DNA of 55,827 bases from Fredinandcohnia quinoae (GTDB lineage Bacteria > Bacillota > Bacilli > Bacillales > Bacillaceae_L). Shown piece by piece: positions 1-8,092 of the stretch. The notes beneath the pieces were generated by a model. It made no database searches. It was not told where the DNA came from and saw only the letters and a list, made by a program, of their open reading frames with translations. The stretch covers positions 1 through 55,827 of the forward strand of contig NZ_JAKTTI010000029.1 of NCBI RefSeq assembly GCF_022427965.1, read 5' to 3'. The translations under genes and the position numbers were made by a program. Each line of letters starts with the position of its first letter. The first letter of the stretch is position 1.

Positions 1-4
1 AAGC

Positions 5-47
5 ACCCTATAGAAAGCACTTTTTTAAAGTGTCTACTCTATAGGGT
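5..47. repeat. Nested perfect inverted repeat
   Basis: ACCCTATAGA at 5-14 pairs perfectly with TCTATAGGGT at 38-47. Inside the loop CACTTT (18-23) pairs with AAAGTG (27-32). It lies just downstream of the lipoprotein gene on the minus strand. It could be a terminator or the end of a small mobile repeat; the window edge prevents a decision. Confidence 0.5.
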
Positions 48-72
48 ACATTTTAATGAAGCCATTCCCTTT

Positions 73-477
73 TTAATTTGATTGCAGAAAAACTTCCTTT
101 AGTAGCTGTGCATTCGCCTTGTCTAGCTTTCCCATTGAGTTCTCTTCGTGATTGATAATCATCGCTGAACCATCTCGATTGAACCAAATGAGGTATTCTA
201 CTAATCTTTCTGGCATATTTTTATCATATTGAAAAAATAACGTAGCTTTCACATCTTCACTTCTTGCCATTTTAACCTTCACATTTAGTTCCCACTCAAT
301 CTTTTCAAAGACCGTTATTAATAAATCAATTGTATCCACGTCATAAATCATAATAACATCGCCATCTTCTTGCTGGTAATCGACTCTAGTCAGTTGATCC
401 AATGAAATATTATTGGGGCCATCACAGCTAACTAAAATTATTAAAATTAATCCAACTATTAAAAGAAGTTTATTCAT
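73..477 (-). CDS. Small putative lipoprotein
   Basis: A protein of about 134 residues, probably exported and lipid-anchored. The N-terminus is a short basic stretch, a hydrophobic core, and a lipobox-like L-V-S-C ending in a cysteine near residue 19, followed by a soluble domain of about 115 residues that I do not recognise. I prefer the ATG at 477, which overlaps the TGA of the upstream DinB gene as TGATG; a GTG one codon earlier is also open. The arrangement implies translational coupling with the DinB gene. Function unknown; small lipoproteins of this type are common in Bacillaceae. Confidence 0.7.
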   Translation of the reverse strand: MNKLLLIVGLILIILVSCDGPNNISLDQLTRVDYQQEDGDVIMIYDVDTIDLLITVFEKIEWELNVKVKMARSEDVKATLFFQYDKNMPERLVEYLIWFNRDGSAMIINHEENSMGKLDKANAQLLKEVFLQSN

Positions 478-965
478 CACATTTTGGATAAAAATTCTTC
501 CATTTGCTTCTTATGATGGTTATCATGCCAAATGAAATCACAAATATAATTGTATAGTGTAAAAGGATAACCAGTATAATTGTCGACTGCATCCCCATTT
601 ATTTTAAAAGAAACCGTGAATTCTTCGTCTGTCTTTCCTCGTAAGTACGAGACTAACTTTTTTCTGCTTTCAATTAACTCTTCTAATAGGAATTCAAACG
701 AAACCCCTGATAGCGCATATTCAGCCGCCTTGTCATTCAATTCTTGAAACTCAATAGTGGAAAGATCTGCATCTTGTTTCATATTCGGAATCATTTCTTT
801 TAAAATATAGCGATCCCAAAACATAATATGAGAAAGTATTTCAGCAATAGACCACTTACCTTCTGCAATTGGCTTAAACATTAGCTGATGATTATGCGCT
901 TTTAAACCTTCCACCCATGTTGTGAATTGTTCTAAATCACTTATGATTTCTACATTCGTTTTCAT
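477..965 (-). CDS. DinB-like superfamily protein
   Basis: A four-helix DinB/YfiT-type protein of 162 residues, the usual family length. The three metal-ligand histidines are visible: H46 in a SHIMFWD context, and H147 and H151 in WHDNHHKK. Members bind a divalent metal; many are bacillithiol- or mycothiol-dependent transferases, but most are uncharacterised, so substrate and role here are unknown. The ATG at 965 has AAGGGTG about 8 bases upstream. Its stop overlaps the next gene's start, so the two form a bicistronic unit. Confidence 0.8.
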   Translation of the reverse strand: MKTNVEIISDLEQFTTWVEGLKAHNHQLMFKPIAEGKWSIAEILSHIMFWDRYILKEMIPNMKQDADLSTIEFQELNDKAAEYALSGVSFEFLLEELIESRKKLVSYLRGKTDEEFTVSFKINGDAVDNYTGYPFTLYNYICDFIWHDNHHKKQMEEFLSKM

Positions 966-1091
966 AAAATATCACCCTTTTTGATTAATACTTGTTTAAT
1001 TCGATTAATCATAGGTGATTTCCTTTTATAAGGATGGAAATTAGTGATTTTTATTGTAGCTCACCCTGCCAGAGAGGACGAGCAAATGAAA

Positions 1092-1187
1092 TACGGTCGT
1101 TATTTTGAAAATACGGTCATTATAAATATTTTACGGTCATTATTTTGAAAATACGGCTGTTATTTCAAAAATACGGTCATTAGCAAA
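1092..1187. repeat. 20-bp tandem array (5 copies)
   Basis: TACGGTC-like units begin at 1092, 1112, 1132, 1152 and 1172, exactly 20 bp apart. The unit is about TACGGTCATTATTTTGAAAA, with variation in the second half. It lies between the DinB gene and the terminator of the ECF anti-sigma operon and has no credible coding potential. The period matches the arrays at 16417 and 19201. Confidence 0.8.
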
Positions 1188-1218
1188 AAAGGGGCAGAAC
1201 TCAATTAAAGTTCTCCCC
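1185..1218 (-). terminator. Rho-independent terminator of the anti-sigma operon
   Basis: GGGGCAGAACT (1191-1201) pairs with AGTTCTCCCC (1209-1218, one mismatch). An A-run at 1185-1190 becomes the T-run on the minus strand. It follows the stop codon at 1225 directly. Confidence 0.8.
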
Positions 1219-1224
1219 CACAAT

Positions 1225-2811
1225 TTAATCCAGATTAATTTTAATCACCTCATCGGTGAAGATCGTCGTCGTATACCCTTCAATCACTAACTTAGTTGGT
1301 ATTACCTTATCACCATTCATAGGTCCGGCCTCACCAAGACTAATATGATGCTCCGTAGAGAAGAATCGCGGTTGATCTAGTTCATTCAATCGGAACATAT
1401 AGTCTTCCACTTTATATTTCTCACCGGCTTTATCGATAAAATAACCATTTACATTACTTGAGGAACCATTCCCATTATCGGTATCGAATTGCAAATGCAA
1501 CATTTCATATTTTCGATTTTGCGGTAATTCTTCAGTCATTTCGATTATGGTTGGATTCCCAATATCAATTTTATTAATCGAAATTTGATTATCCATAAAT
1601 TCAAAGATTTGTGGCAGCTCTTTATTGATATCAATCGGAATTTCCTTGTTTACTTCTACAGAATAAGATAAAGTACCAACGTGAATCTTTACTTGCTTAG
1701 GCTTTTCAAAATAAAGAGACTCAAAGGTTGCATCTGCGGTTATCCATCCTGATGATTGACCGCCACTAGATGTACCAACCAATCCGAAAATATCAGCATT
1801 TACTTCACTTTTCTTCGTTTCTAATTGGGCAATTTGAATATGCTCAAGCTTCTTATTCAGAGCTGCATCTTGGAATCGATATGACAAAATCGTAGCTGTC
1901 GGTGCAATTGTCAGCTTGTCAAAAACAACTGGATTTCCTTCAATTTCAGTCTCTACATTAAGTTTATGAATAATTGCCTCATGCTTTTTAACTGGAATTT
2001 CAAAGCTCCAGTCTCCTTCAATAAACTCTGTCTCATTTTCGGGAGGATTCAGTTTTTGTTTAGAATCTGATGGTGCATTCGCTACTTTTTCTAGTTTACT
2101 AATCTGTAGTTCAATTTTCCCCTCACTGACAGACATTGCTGAAATCCCAAGTCTACCTTTATATACATTTTCACTTTCAGAATATAGATTAAGTTGATTA
2201 TTCACTGGAGAGAATGATGGATCCTCCTCACTTCCCTTAAATTGCTTCATATTTGCTATATTGATTCCTTGGATAAGATTCACCATATATTTATTTTCGT
2301 GTAACATATCCTCAACCTCATAATAAATCAACGTTTGAATATCATCAGCAACGATGCTATTAATCGTTACCTTCACCCCATTACTTTCCGCAACCAGGTT
2401 CAGTTGATCTCCCAATCCATGTTCAATAAATTCTTCCATCTTTTCATTTTGCTTATTGCTCAAATCCTTCCACCAGTCAAAAAAGGTTGCAAATCCATTC
2501 GTCGCCACTGCTGTCCCAACAAATATCGTTAAAAATAAGGTTGCAATTAACCCCATAACAGCACTATGTTTGTAAGTCCTATTTCTAGTCTTTTGTGTGG
2601 TGACTACTTTTTTTCGAACATTTTTCATAAAATCATTTGGAATTTCAACTGATTCTTTTTCATTATCCAGAATGGCTATCATCTCCTGGAGCTCAACTAA
2701 TTCCCTCTTGCAGCTGTCACATTCTAGTAAGTGTGCTTCAACCTCTCTAATCTCCTCATCATTAAGACTACCTTCGATAAAATCAATTAATCTCTCTTCA
2801 CTACATTTCAT
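1225..2811 (-). CDS. Membrane anti-sigma factor, zf-HC2 plus DUF4179/DUF5643-like domains
   Basis: About 528 residues. The N-terminal zinc-binding anti-sigma domain has C3, H27, C31 and C34 (H-x3-C-x2-C). One transmembrane helix follows at about 83-103, then a long extracytoplasmic region resembling DUF4179 and DUF5643 proteins. It should hold the cognate ECF sigma factor inactive at the membrane until an envelope signal arrives. I chose the ATG at 2811 because the family starts at MKCSEERL; the GTG three codons earlier has no better ribosome site. The start overlaps the 3' end of the sigma gene by 11 bp, indicating coupled translation. The signal is unknown. Confidence 0.85.
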   Translation of the reverse strand: MKCSEERLIDFIEGSLNDEEIREVEAHLLECDSCKRELVELQEMIAILDNEKESVEIPNDFMKNVRKKVVTTQKTRNRTYKHSAVMGLIATLFLTIFVGTAVATNGFATFFDWWKDLSNKQNEKMEEFIEHGLGDQLNLVAESNGVKVTINSIVADDIQTLIYYEVEDMLHENKYMVNLIQGINIANMKQFKGSEEDPSFSPVNNQLNLYSESENVYKGRLGISAMSVSEGKIELQISKLEKVANAPSDSKQKLNPPENETEFIEGDWSFEIPVKKHEAIIHKLNVETEIEGNPVVFDKLTIAPTATILSYRFQDAALNKKLEHIQIAQLETKKSEVNADIFGLVGTSSGGQSSGWITADATFESLYFEKPKQVKIHVGTLSYSVEVNKEIPIDINKELPQIFEFMDNQISINKIDIGNPTIIEMTEELPQNRKYEMLHLQFDTDNGNGSSSNVNGYFIDKAGEKYKVEDYMFRLNELDQPRFFSTEHHISLGEAGPMNGDKVIPTKLVIEGYTTTIFTDEVIKINLD

Positions 2812-3328
2812 AGATTTCACCGCCTTCGATTACTTTTCTTAGTAAAAGGAGCCCCCGATACAATCGTGATTTTACGGTCCCAATTGGAAGTTTCAAAATG
2901 TCCGAGATCTCATCCTGTGAGAATCCTTTAATGTATTTTAGAATAATCACTTCTTTATATTTTTCATCAAGCTGGTCCAATCCATCAAATACTTCGAGTT
3001 TTGTTTCAAACTGACTCATATCCTCACTAACTGCTGAACTCTCTACTTCCTTTTGCTTATTTTTTCGATACAAATCACGACATTCATTAATAAAAATCGA
3101 GGTCACCCATGTTTCGAAATATTTCTCTTCTTTTAACTGATGAATTTTATCATGTACTTTTATAATCGTATTATGGAACACATCCTCAACATCATGATGA
3201 TTTTTGAGATATGCCCAACCAATTTTATAAAACTTTGATTTTCTTGAATCAAACCAATCTATTACAGCATGTAAATCTTGTTTTTTGATTTTCTTTAAAA
3301 TAATCGAATCCGATATCGCTGTGATCAC
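2801..3328 (-). CDS. ECF-type RNA polymerase sigma factor
   Basis: A sigma-70 family ECF factor with region 2 (FYKIGWAYLKNHHDVEDVFH) and region 4 with its HTH (FSQDEISDILKLPIGTVKSR). I place the start at the GTG at 3328 (about 175 residues), since AAAGGAG sits 11 bases upstream and region 2 begins soon after; an in-frame ATG at 3400 would add 24 residues unlike the family and has no ribosome site. It forms an operon with the anti-sigma gene at 1225-2811. An IS110-family element begins within about 100-300 bp upstream, so the native promoter may be lost or replaced. Confidence 0.85.
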   Translation of the reverse strand: MITAISDSIILKKIKKQDLHAVIDWFDSRKSKFYKIGWAYLKNHHDVEDVFHNTIIKVHDKIHQLKEEKYFETWVTSIFINECRDLYRKNKQKEVESSAVSEDMSQFETKLEVFDGLDQLDEKYKEVIILKYIKGFSQDEISDILKLPIGTVKSRLYRGLLLLRKVIEGGEIYEM

Positions 3329-3411
3329 AGTTGGCTTTTCTCCTTTCCAAGGCGCCTCTTTACTAATTAGAGGAATAAGTATGCCAAAAAGTTCCGTCAT
3401 TTATTTATTCT

Positions 3412-3671
3412 CATAAAAAACATTCATGATCTTTCGCTCTCAACCCAGGAATGAAAATAAGTTCCCCACCCCATAATGTAGATACCGCAAACAATGAGTA
3501 TATAACGTGGGCTTTAATGGTGGTTTTACCCTGTATAAAAAACTGTTGGAATGAATTTGGTGCACAACCCATTGTTAGCTCTCTCTTTCGAGAGATGACT
3601 ACGAACAGAAAAATGTTTAATTTCAAATTCATTCCATTGTTTGTGGAATACATTTATTAAGGTGGAATGAG
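3412..3671 (+). ncRNA. Candidate IS110 guide (bridge) RNA region
   Basis: This is the longer non-coding flank of the IS110 transposase. In IS110-group elements the guide RNA that specifies donor and target is transcribed from the flank upstream of the transposase; in the IS1111 group it lies downstream. The sequence offers short stems (CCCAC with GTGGG, and CTCTC with GAGAG), but I could not fold it or identify target- and donor-binding loops. The assignment rests mainly on family knowledge. Confidence 0.3.
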
Positions 3672-4811
3672 ATGGATACTTTGTACAAACGTTGTGCGGG
3701 CTTAGATGTGCATTCTGAAACAATTGTGGCCTGCGTATTGTTAGGTAATTCAGAAACAAACTTAGTAAAAGAAACTGAAACTTTTCCTACGTTAACAAAA
3801 GACCTATTTCGACTTCTAAAATGGTTAGAGGAAAAAGAAGTAACACACATTGCCATGGAAAGTACCGGGGTTTATTGGAAGCCAGTTTATAATATCTTGG
3901 AGGATTTCTTTGATATTACTCTAGCAAATGCCCAAAGAATTAAAAATGTCCCAGGTCGGAAGACAGATGTTTCGGATGCAGAATGGATTGCCAAATTACT
4001 TAGACACGGATTAATCGAAAAGAGTTTTGTCCCAGCTGAGGATTTTAGAAATCTGCGTGATCTAACTCGTCTAAGAAGAAAATGGATTGGTCATATGACT
4101 TCTGAGAAGAACCGCATTCAAAAAGTACTAGAAACTTCGAATATTAAATTAAGTTCAATTATATCTGATGTATTTGGAGCTTCTGGAAGAAAACTATTAG
4201 AACGATTAATGTCTAACGGTTATATTGATCAGGATGAAGTTGAGCAGAGAATACACGGAAAAATGGCACATAAAAAACAACTAATAACTGATTCATTATT
4301 TGGCACTATAAATGAGCATCAATTGTTTCTAATCAAACAATCATGGATGCATATAGTGTATCTTGAAGAATTAATTCTAGATATAGAAAAAAGAATAGAT
4401 GATATTTTAATAAAATATCAGGAACAAGTTCAACTTCTTATTACAATGCCAGGAATTAAGAAATACACAGCAGCCATCATAATAGCGGAAATAGGGGTTG
4501 ATATGACTCAATTCCCAACATCTAAACACCTTGCATCATGGGCTGGATTATCTCCTGGGAATCATGAAAGTGCTGGAAAAAAGAAAAGTACTCGAACAAT
4601 AAAAGGAAATCCACACATTAAATCTGCATTGTGCGAAGCTGCTTGGGCTGTATCTAGAAGTCGAAACAAAAGATTAGCTGTCAAATATTGGTCTTTAGCT
4701 GCAAGAAGAGGAAAGAAAAAAGCACTCGTTGCCATCGGACACCGAATACTTACAATCGTCTATCACATGCTTTCAAACAAGGAACCCTACCACGAGACAC
4801 CCGTAAATTAG
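3672..4811 (+). CDS. IS110-family DEDD transposase
   Basis: 379 residues, apparently intact. The N-terminal RuvC-like domain has all four acidic residues: D12 (GLDVHSE), E63 (AMESTGVYW), D99 and D102 (GRKTDVSDAEW). The C-terminal transposase_20 domain contains MPGIKKYTAAIIIAEIG and LASWAGLSPGNHESAGKKKS. It catalyses RNA-guided recombination of its own element. The ATG at 3672 has GGTGG about 6 bases upstream. It is on the opposite strand from its neighbours, as expected for an insertion. Confidence 0.95.
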   Translation: MDTLYKRCAGLDVHSETIVACVLLGNSETNLVKETETFPTLTKDLFRLLKWLEEKEVTHIAMESTGVYWKPVYNILEDFFDITLANAQRIKNVPGRKTDVSDAEWIAKLLRHGLIEKSFVPAEDFRNLRDLTRLRRKWIGHMTSEKNRIQKVLETSNIKLSSIISDVFGASGRKLLERLMSNGYIDQDEVEQRIHGKMAHKKQLITDSLFGTINEHQLFLIKQSWMHIVYLEELILDIEKRIDDILIKYQEQVQLLITMPGIKKYTAAIIIAEIGVDMTQFPTSKHLASWAGLSPGNHESAGKKKSTRTIKGNPHIKSALCEAAWAVSRSRNKRLAVKYWSLAARRGKKKALVAIGHRILTIVYHMLSNKEPYHETPVN

Positions 4812-4991
4812 CAGTATAGACAAACAATAAAAAAGTTATACGAGAAACCTTAAATTAAGGTAGCTCTGCTTTCCTATTGTCAAAATTAAGTTAGTATTAG
4901 GATAAACAGTTCGGGTGAAGTTTAAACCCCGAGATTATTTTCACAGAAAAAAGCATGGGACTCCATGCAGGGGTTGTCAAATTATAGTTTT

Positions 4992-5136
4992 TATTTTTTG
5001 ATTAAGAATGCAAATAGAAAAGCAATTAATGGCACTAGTACAAGTAATCGATACCAATTTTCTGCACCAAAGAAATAGAGTGTAACTATGATCTTCGAAA
5101 TGACTATTCCGACATTGAAAGTTGATGTAGAAAGGA
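4992..5136 (-). pseudogene. Possible 3' remnant of a membrane-protein gene
   Basis: Between the IS element and vanW, one minus-strand frame is open for about 46 codons, ending in TAA near 4998. It encodes a hydrophobic stretch (IVISKIIVTLYFF, then LLVLVPLIAFLFAFLIKK) typical of the last two helices of an integral membrane protein. There is no start codon; an in-frame stop lies just upstream. I read it as the 3' end of a lost gene. Chance hydrophobicity of AT-rich DNA is the alternative. The rest of 4812-5163 shows only IS flank. Confidence 0.3.
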
Positions 5137-5163
5137 TATTTTTTTATAAGCAGTTTAGACTGA

Positions 5164-5991
5164 TCACTCGCTTGTTTCAATTGTTGTTTCTAACAGTGGT
5201 TCATACATCATAATCGCATGATTTTCTGTTATGAACTCATCATCAATCGGTTCTCCTTTTAGATTAAATACTTTTCGATAAATGCTATTATGTCTAACAT
5301 AGCCACCCCAATATTCTAAGGTTATACTATGCTCTTTTTCATAGACATCGTATGTTCTTGTTGCCGGTGCTTCAGCTCGCCATTCACCAACTAAATGTGT
5401 ATCAGTTAAATAGATTACTAGCTGATATGTATGATTTGTTTCATTTTTAATTTGTAGGTCTAGATAATTATAAGCACATGTCGCTCCACTTCCAAATGGC
5501 TGACTCCGCCTTGAATCAGGAAATACATCATAGCTATGACGATATCGTTCAGTTACCGTTAGTGGCGAATGAAGGGTAATCCAATATAGTAGATTTGATA
5601 GTTGACATAGTCCACCGCCAATGCCTGTTGTAACCTTACCATAATGGAGAATCATTCCTTCAACATACCCTTTTCTCTTTGTCGGATGGCCGATTAATCG
5701 CCAATAAGAAAAGGTTTCCCCTGGCTTGATAGTGATTTTATTCAGCTTGTTTGTTGCAATTTTTAAATTCTTGATTTTATTATGCTGCAGCCACATTTCT
5801 ACATCCTTGAGCTCACGAAGTAAGATCGTTTTATGGGAGGAAATTACATGTGATAATAGTGTATGGCTTTGTTTTATTGCATATTTTTTATTTCCAAAAT
5901 ACCATTCCTTATATCTCTTTAGCCTGTAAAATTTTTTACCTATGTATATTCGTAATGTGCTTCTTTTAATAGGTTCAAGTGAAATTGCCAT
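5164..5991 (-). CDS. VanW family protein
   Basis: 275 residues with the VanW core: KPGETFSYWRLIG, GGLCQLSNLLYW, the HSYDVFPDSRRSQPFGSGA region and AYNYLDLQIKN. VanW proteins occur in Gram-positive bacteria; the name comes from vancomycin-resistance operons, but the biochemical role is not established and this copy has no van neighbours. No signal peptide is evident. GGAGGG precedes the ATG by 6 bases. It appears monocistronic. Confidence 0.85.
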   Translation of the reverse strand: MAISLEPIKRSTLRIYIGKKFYRLKRYKEWYFGNKKYAIKQSHTLLSHVISSHKTILLRELKDVEMWLQHNKIKNLKIATNKLNKITIKPGETFSYWRLIGHPTKRKGYVEGMILHYGKVTTGIGGGLCQLSNLLYWITLHSPLTVTERYRHSYDVFPDSRRSQPFGSGATCAYNYLDLQIKNETNHTYQLVIYLTDTHLVGEWRAEAPATRTYDVYEKEHSITLEYWGGYVRHNSIYRKVFNLKGEPIDDEFITENHAIMMYEPLLETTIETSE

Positions 5992-6171
5992 TCGATTCCC
6001 TCCACATACAATTACAAACTACTATTCTTAAAACATTATTCACCATATCAATTGTTAATTCTTTAATTCTAGTAGGCTATTTGTTAAATAAATGGTTTTT
6101 ATAACTCGAGACTCATTTATCCGTTGGAATGTGGAGCAGAGGTTGTAACGGAATGGGGAATTTTTTCTGGA

Positions 6172-6687
6172 TAGTTACCGTATTTATGTTTTTCGCTCGA
6201 TGGCTAAATTGACCTCGTATAGTTACCGAGGCACCGGTTTTTTCCACTTGATGGGCTCCATTGACCTCGTATGGTTACCGGCACTACGGTTTTTTCCACT
6301 CGACGGGCTCCATTGACTTCGTTTAGTTACCGAGACACCGTTTTTTTCAGCTCAACAGGCTCCATTGGCATCGTTTAGTTACCAGCACTACACTTTTTTC
6401 CGCTCTATGGGCTCCATTGACTTCGTTTTGTTACCAAGGAACCGGTTTTTTTCACTCGACGGGCTCCACTGGCATCGTTTTGTTACCAAGGCATCGGTTT
6501 TTTCCGCTCTACGGGCACCATTGGCATCGTTTTGTTACCGAGGCACCGGTTATTTCAGCTCAACGGGCTCCATCGGCATCGTTTAGTTACCAGCACTACA
6601 CTTTTTTCCGCTCTACGGGCTCCATTGACTTCGTTTAGTTACCGGCACACTACATTTTTCCACTTGACGGGCACCATTGGCATCGTA
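6172..6687. repeat. 52-bp tandem array (about 10 copies)
   Basis: Units begin with (T)RGTTACC at 6172, 6220, 6272, 6324, 6376, 6428, 6480, 6532, 6584 and 6636; all but the first step are exactly 52 bp. A unit reads roughly GTTACCGAGGCACCGG, TTTTTTCC, then ACTCGACGGGCTCCATTGGC and ATCGTTTA. Since 52 is not a multiple of 3, open frames appear in all three plus-strand phases (6365-6804); these are artefacts. The array fills the gap between vanW and the SRPBCC gene. The stretch 5992-6171 shows nothing else. Confidence 0.9.
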
Positions 6688-6699
6688 TGGGCTTTTCTA

Positions 6700-7173
6700 T
6701 TACACCTTCTCAACGGCACTTACATATCTCGGGTACCATTTTTCCCACTCTTCCTTACGAGATTCAATGATCCTACCATCAAGCAGTGCCTGAATTACAT
6801 CTAGACAAACATGCCATCCAGCTAAATCCCTCGGAGTATGGTCTGTAATCAATTTTATTTTTTCAATAAGAATCAATTTGCAGCTATTTTCCTCCGGATT
6901 CAGTTCAAATCGAACGACATCCTCAGCCCACGTATACTCCAATACCGAATGCATTTGAAGCTCAAGTATTTTCATTTCCTCAAAGGATCCATCGCCCATA
7001 TCAAATTTTATGGTTCCACCTTCACGAAGCTCTTCAACATGAAGCTCTGAAAACCATTTTGAAAGCTTGTCATTGTCAGTGAGCATGGACCAGACATCTT
7101 CAACTGAATGCTCAAGATATCGTTCAAATCTGGCAATGTAACCTATATTGTTTTTTTCAATTGTTGCAATCAT
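6700..7173 (-). CDS. SRPBCC (AHSA1/START-like) domain protein
   Basis: About 157 residues with the activator-of-Hsp90 homologue 1-like fold: FERYLEHSVEDVWSMLTD at the N-terminus, KWFSELHVEELREGG, a central beta sheet and a C-terminal long helix (AGWHVCLDVIQALLDG). Such proteins bind hydrophobic ligands; the ligand here is unknown. I chose the ATG at 7173 because GGAGG sits 8 bases upstream; an upstream TTG at 7188 overlaps that ribosome site. It probably starts separately from the gene upstream at 7209. Confidence 0.8.
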   Translation of the reverse strand: MIATIEKNNIGYIARFERYLEHSVEDVWSMLTDNDKLSKWFSELHVEELREGGTIKFDMGDGSFEEMKILELQMHSVLEYTWAEDVVRFELNPEENSCKLILIEKIKLITDHTPRDLAGWHVCLDVIQALLDGRIIESRKEEWEKWYPRYVSAVEKV

Positions 7174-7208
7174 GTATACTTCCTCCAAACTCTTTTCAAA
7201 AAGACCTC

Positions 7209-7811
7209 TTATAATTGTATTACAATCTCATGACCAGTAGTTACATTCAAAAAAGTGGCACGATGTTCTTTAAAAACTAATTCAAGCCCGGACACTTCTT
7301 CTGGTAATGGTGGGGTTACAATATACTTGTAAGACAAATGACCACCTGACCCGCTACCCATTCCCATTCGACAATCATACTGTTCCCCAATATATAATTC
7401 AAAAAAGCGATGTCTCATATGCTCTTCACTTGCCTCTTCATTCTCAACAGTCAAATCGATATTGAAATTGACCACACTTGCGTTTTCATATTGACGAATG
7501 AAGGTCACCGAATAAAATACCATATCTTCCTCTACTGATTTTAATATTGGGATGAATTTTTGAAAATGTTTTGGTTCAATCATTGGTCTCAAATAATCTT
7601 CATTCAATAAATCCACAAAAACTGAATTCAATAAATCCTCATAAAGCCCATACTTTTCTGCCCACTTAGTAATATACTCAGGCTCTGGAAAGCCCGGATT
7701 ATTATTAGAAAGTTCTTTACGTTGTTTAATCAATGCGCATATTTGCTCATCTATTGAAAAAATACCCTCATCATAATGATCAGTTGGTCGTTCAAAGCGT
7801 GCTCTTTTCAT
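7209..7811 (-). CDS. Conserved hypothetical protein
   Basis: 200 residues, soluble, not recognised with certainty. Residues about 18-32 (IDEQICALIKQRKEL) look like the first helix of a chorismate-mutase-type dimer, but the rest does not match that fold. The middle is acidic, and a glycine-rich GMGSGSGGHLSYKY segment leads to a C-terminal beta-rich part. The ATG at 7811 has AAAGGTGGG 9 bases upstream, better than the ATG at 7832. It is followed by an unrelated SRPBCC gene 36 bp away. Confidence 0.65.
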   Translation of the reverse strand: MKRARFERPTDHYDEGIFSIDEQICALIKQRKELSNNNPGFPEPEYITKWAEKYGLYEDLLNSVFVDLLNEDYLRPMIEPKHFQKFIPILKSVEEDMVFYSVTFIRQYENASVVNFNIDLTVENEEASEEHMRHRFFELYIGEQYDCRMGMGSGSGGHLSYKYIVTPPLPEEVSGLELVFKEHRATFLNVTTGHEIVIQL

Positions 7812-7850
7812 TGAAAAGTACCCACCTTTCATTTGAAATTTTAATCTACT

Positions 7851-8054
7851 TTATTTCCTTCTTCGCTTCTTTATATCCATCATTACCCAACTATTAAAAG
7901 AAATAACCGTTACTATAAGGAGAAATACCGGTATGAGATGATACTCTCTTGGGATGAAAATGAACAAAAATATTGATAACACAATTACTGGTAACAGCAG
8001 TATAATACATAATTTCACATACTTATTTTTCAAACCTAATTCTAATCCTTCCAC
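7851..8054 (-). CDS. Small two-helix membrane protein
   Basis: About 67 residues: a short N-terminus, two hydrophobic segments (CIILLLPVIVLSIFLFIFI and LIPVFLLIVTVISFNSWVM) and a basic tail KKRRRK. I prefer GTG at 8054 because GGGAG lies 8 bases upstream; an earlier GTG at 8063 overlaps that site. Family not recognised. It sits between a GNAT gene and a hypothetical gene in the same orientation with short gaps, so they may be cotranscribed. Confidence 0.6.
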   Translation of the reverse strand: MEGLELGLKNKYVKLCIILLLPVIVLSIFLFIFIPREYHLIPVFLLIVTVISFNSWVMMDIKKRRRK

Positions 8055-8092
8055 TTCTACCACTCCCTATTATTTTTTCAGGTCATTTCAAT

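Larger units (their letters stand above)
3412..4976 (+). mobile_element. IS110-family insertion sequence (ends approximate)
   Basis: A DEDD transposase gene (3672-4811) with about 260 bp of non-coding DNA upstream and about 165 bp downstream. IS110 elements lack clear terminal inverted repeats and target duplications, so the ends cannot be set from one copy; the coordinates are an estimate from the flanking genes and usual element size (1.4-1.6 kb). The 5' flank holds short inverted repeats, such as CTCTC/GAGAG near 3580. Members of the family express a guide (bridge or seek) RNA from such flanks. Confidence 0.6.

Noticed and set aside
3411-3856. Several 69-80 residue frames on both strands in front of the IS110 transposase
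   Set aside because: They lie in the non-coding flank of the IS or antisense to the transposase and have no ribosome sites.
4977-5180. 67-residue minus-strand open frame overlapping the end of vanW
   Set aside because: No ribosome site, unusual composition; another frame of the same strand has a more protein-like hydrophobic stretch (listed as a possible remnant).
6365-6804. Overlapping plus-strand open frames of 73-90 residues
   Set aside because: They read the 52-bp array in three phases; the last also runs antisense into the SRPBCC gene.
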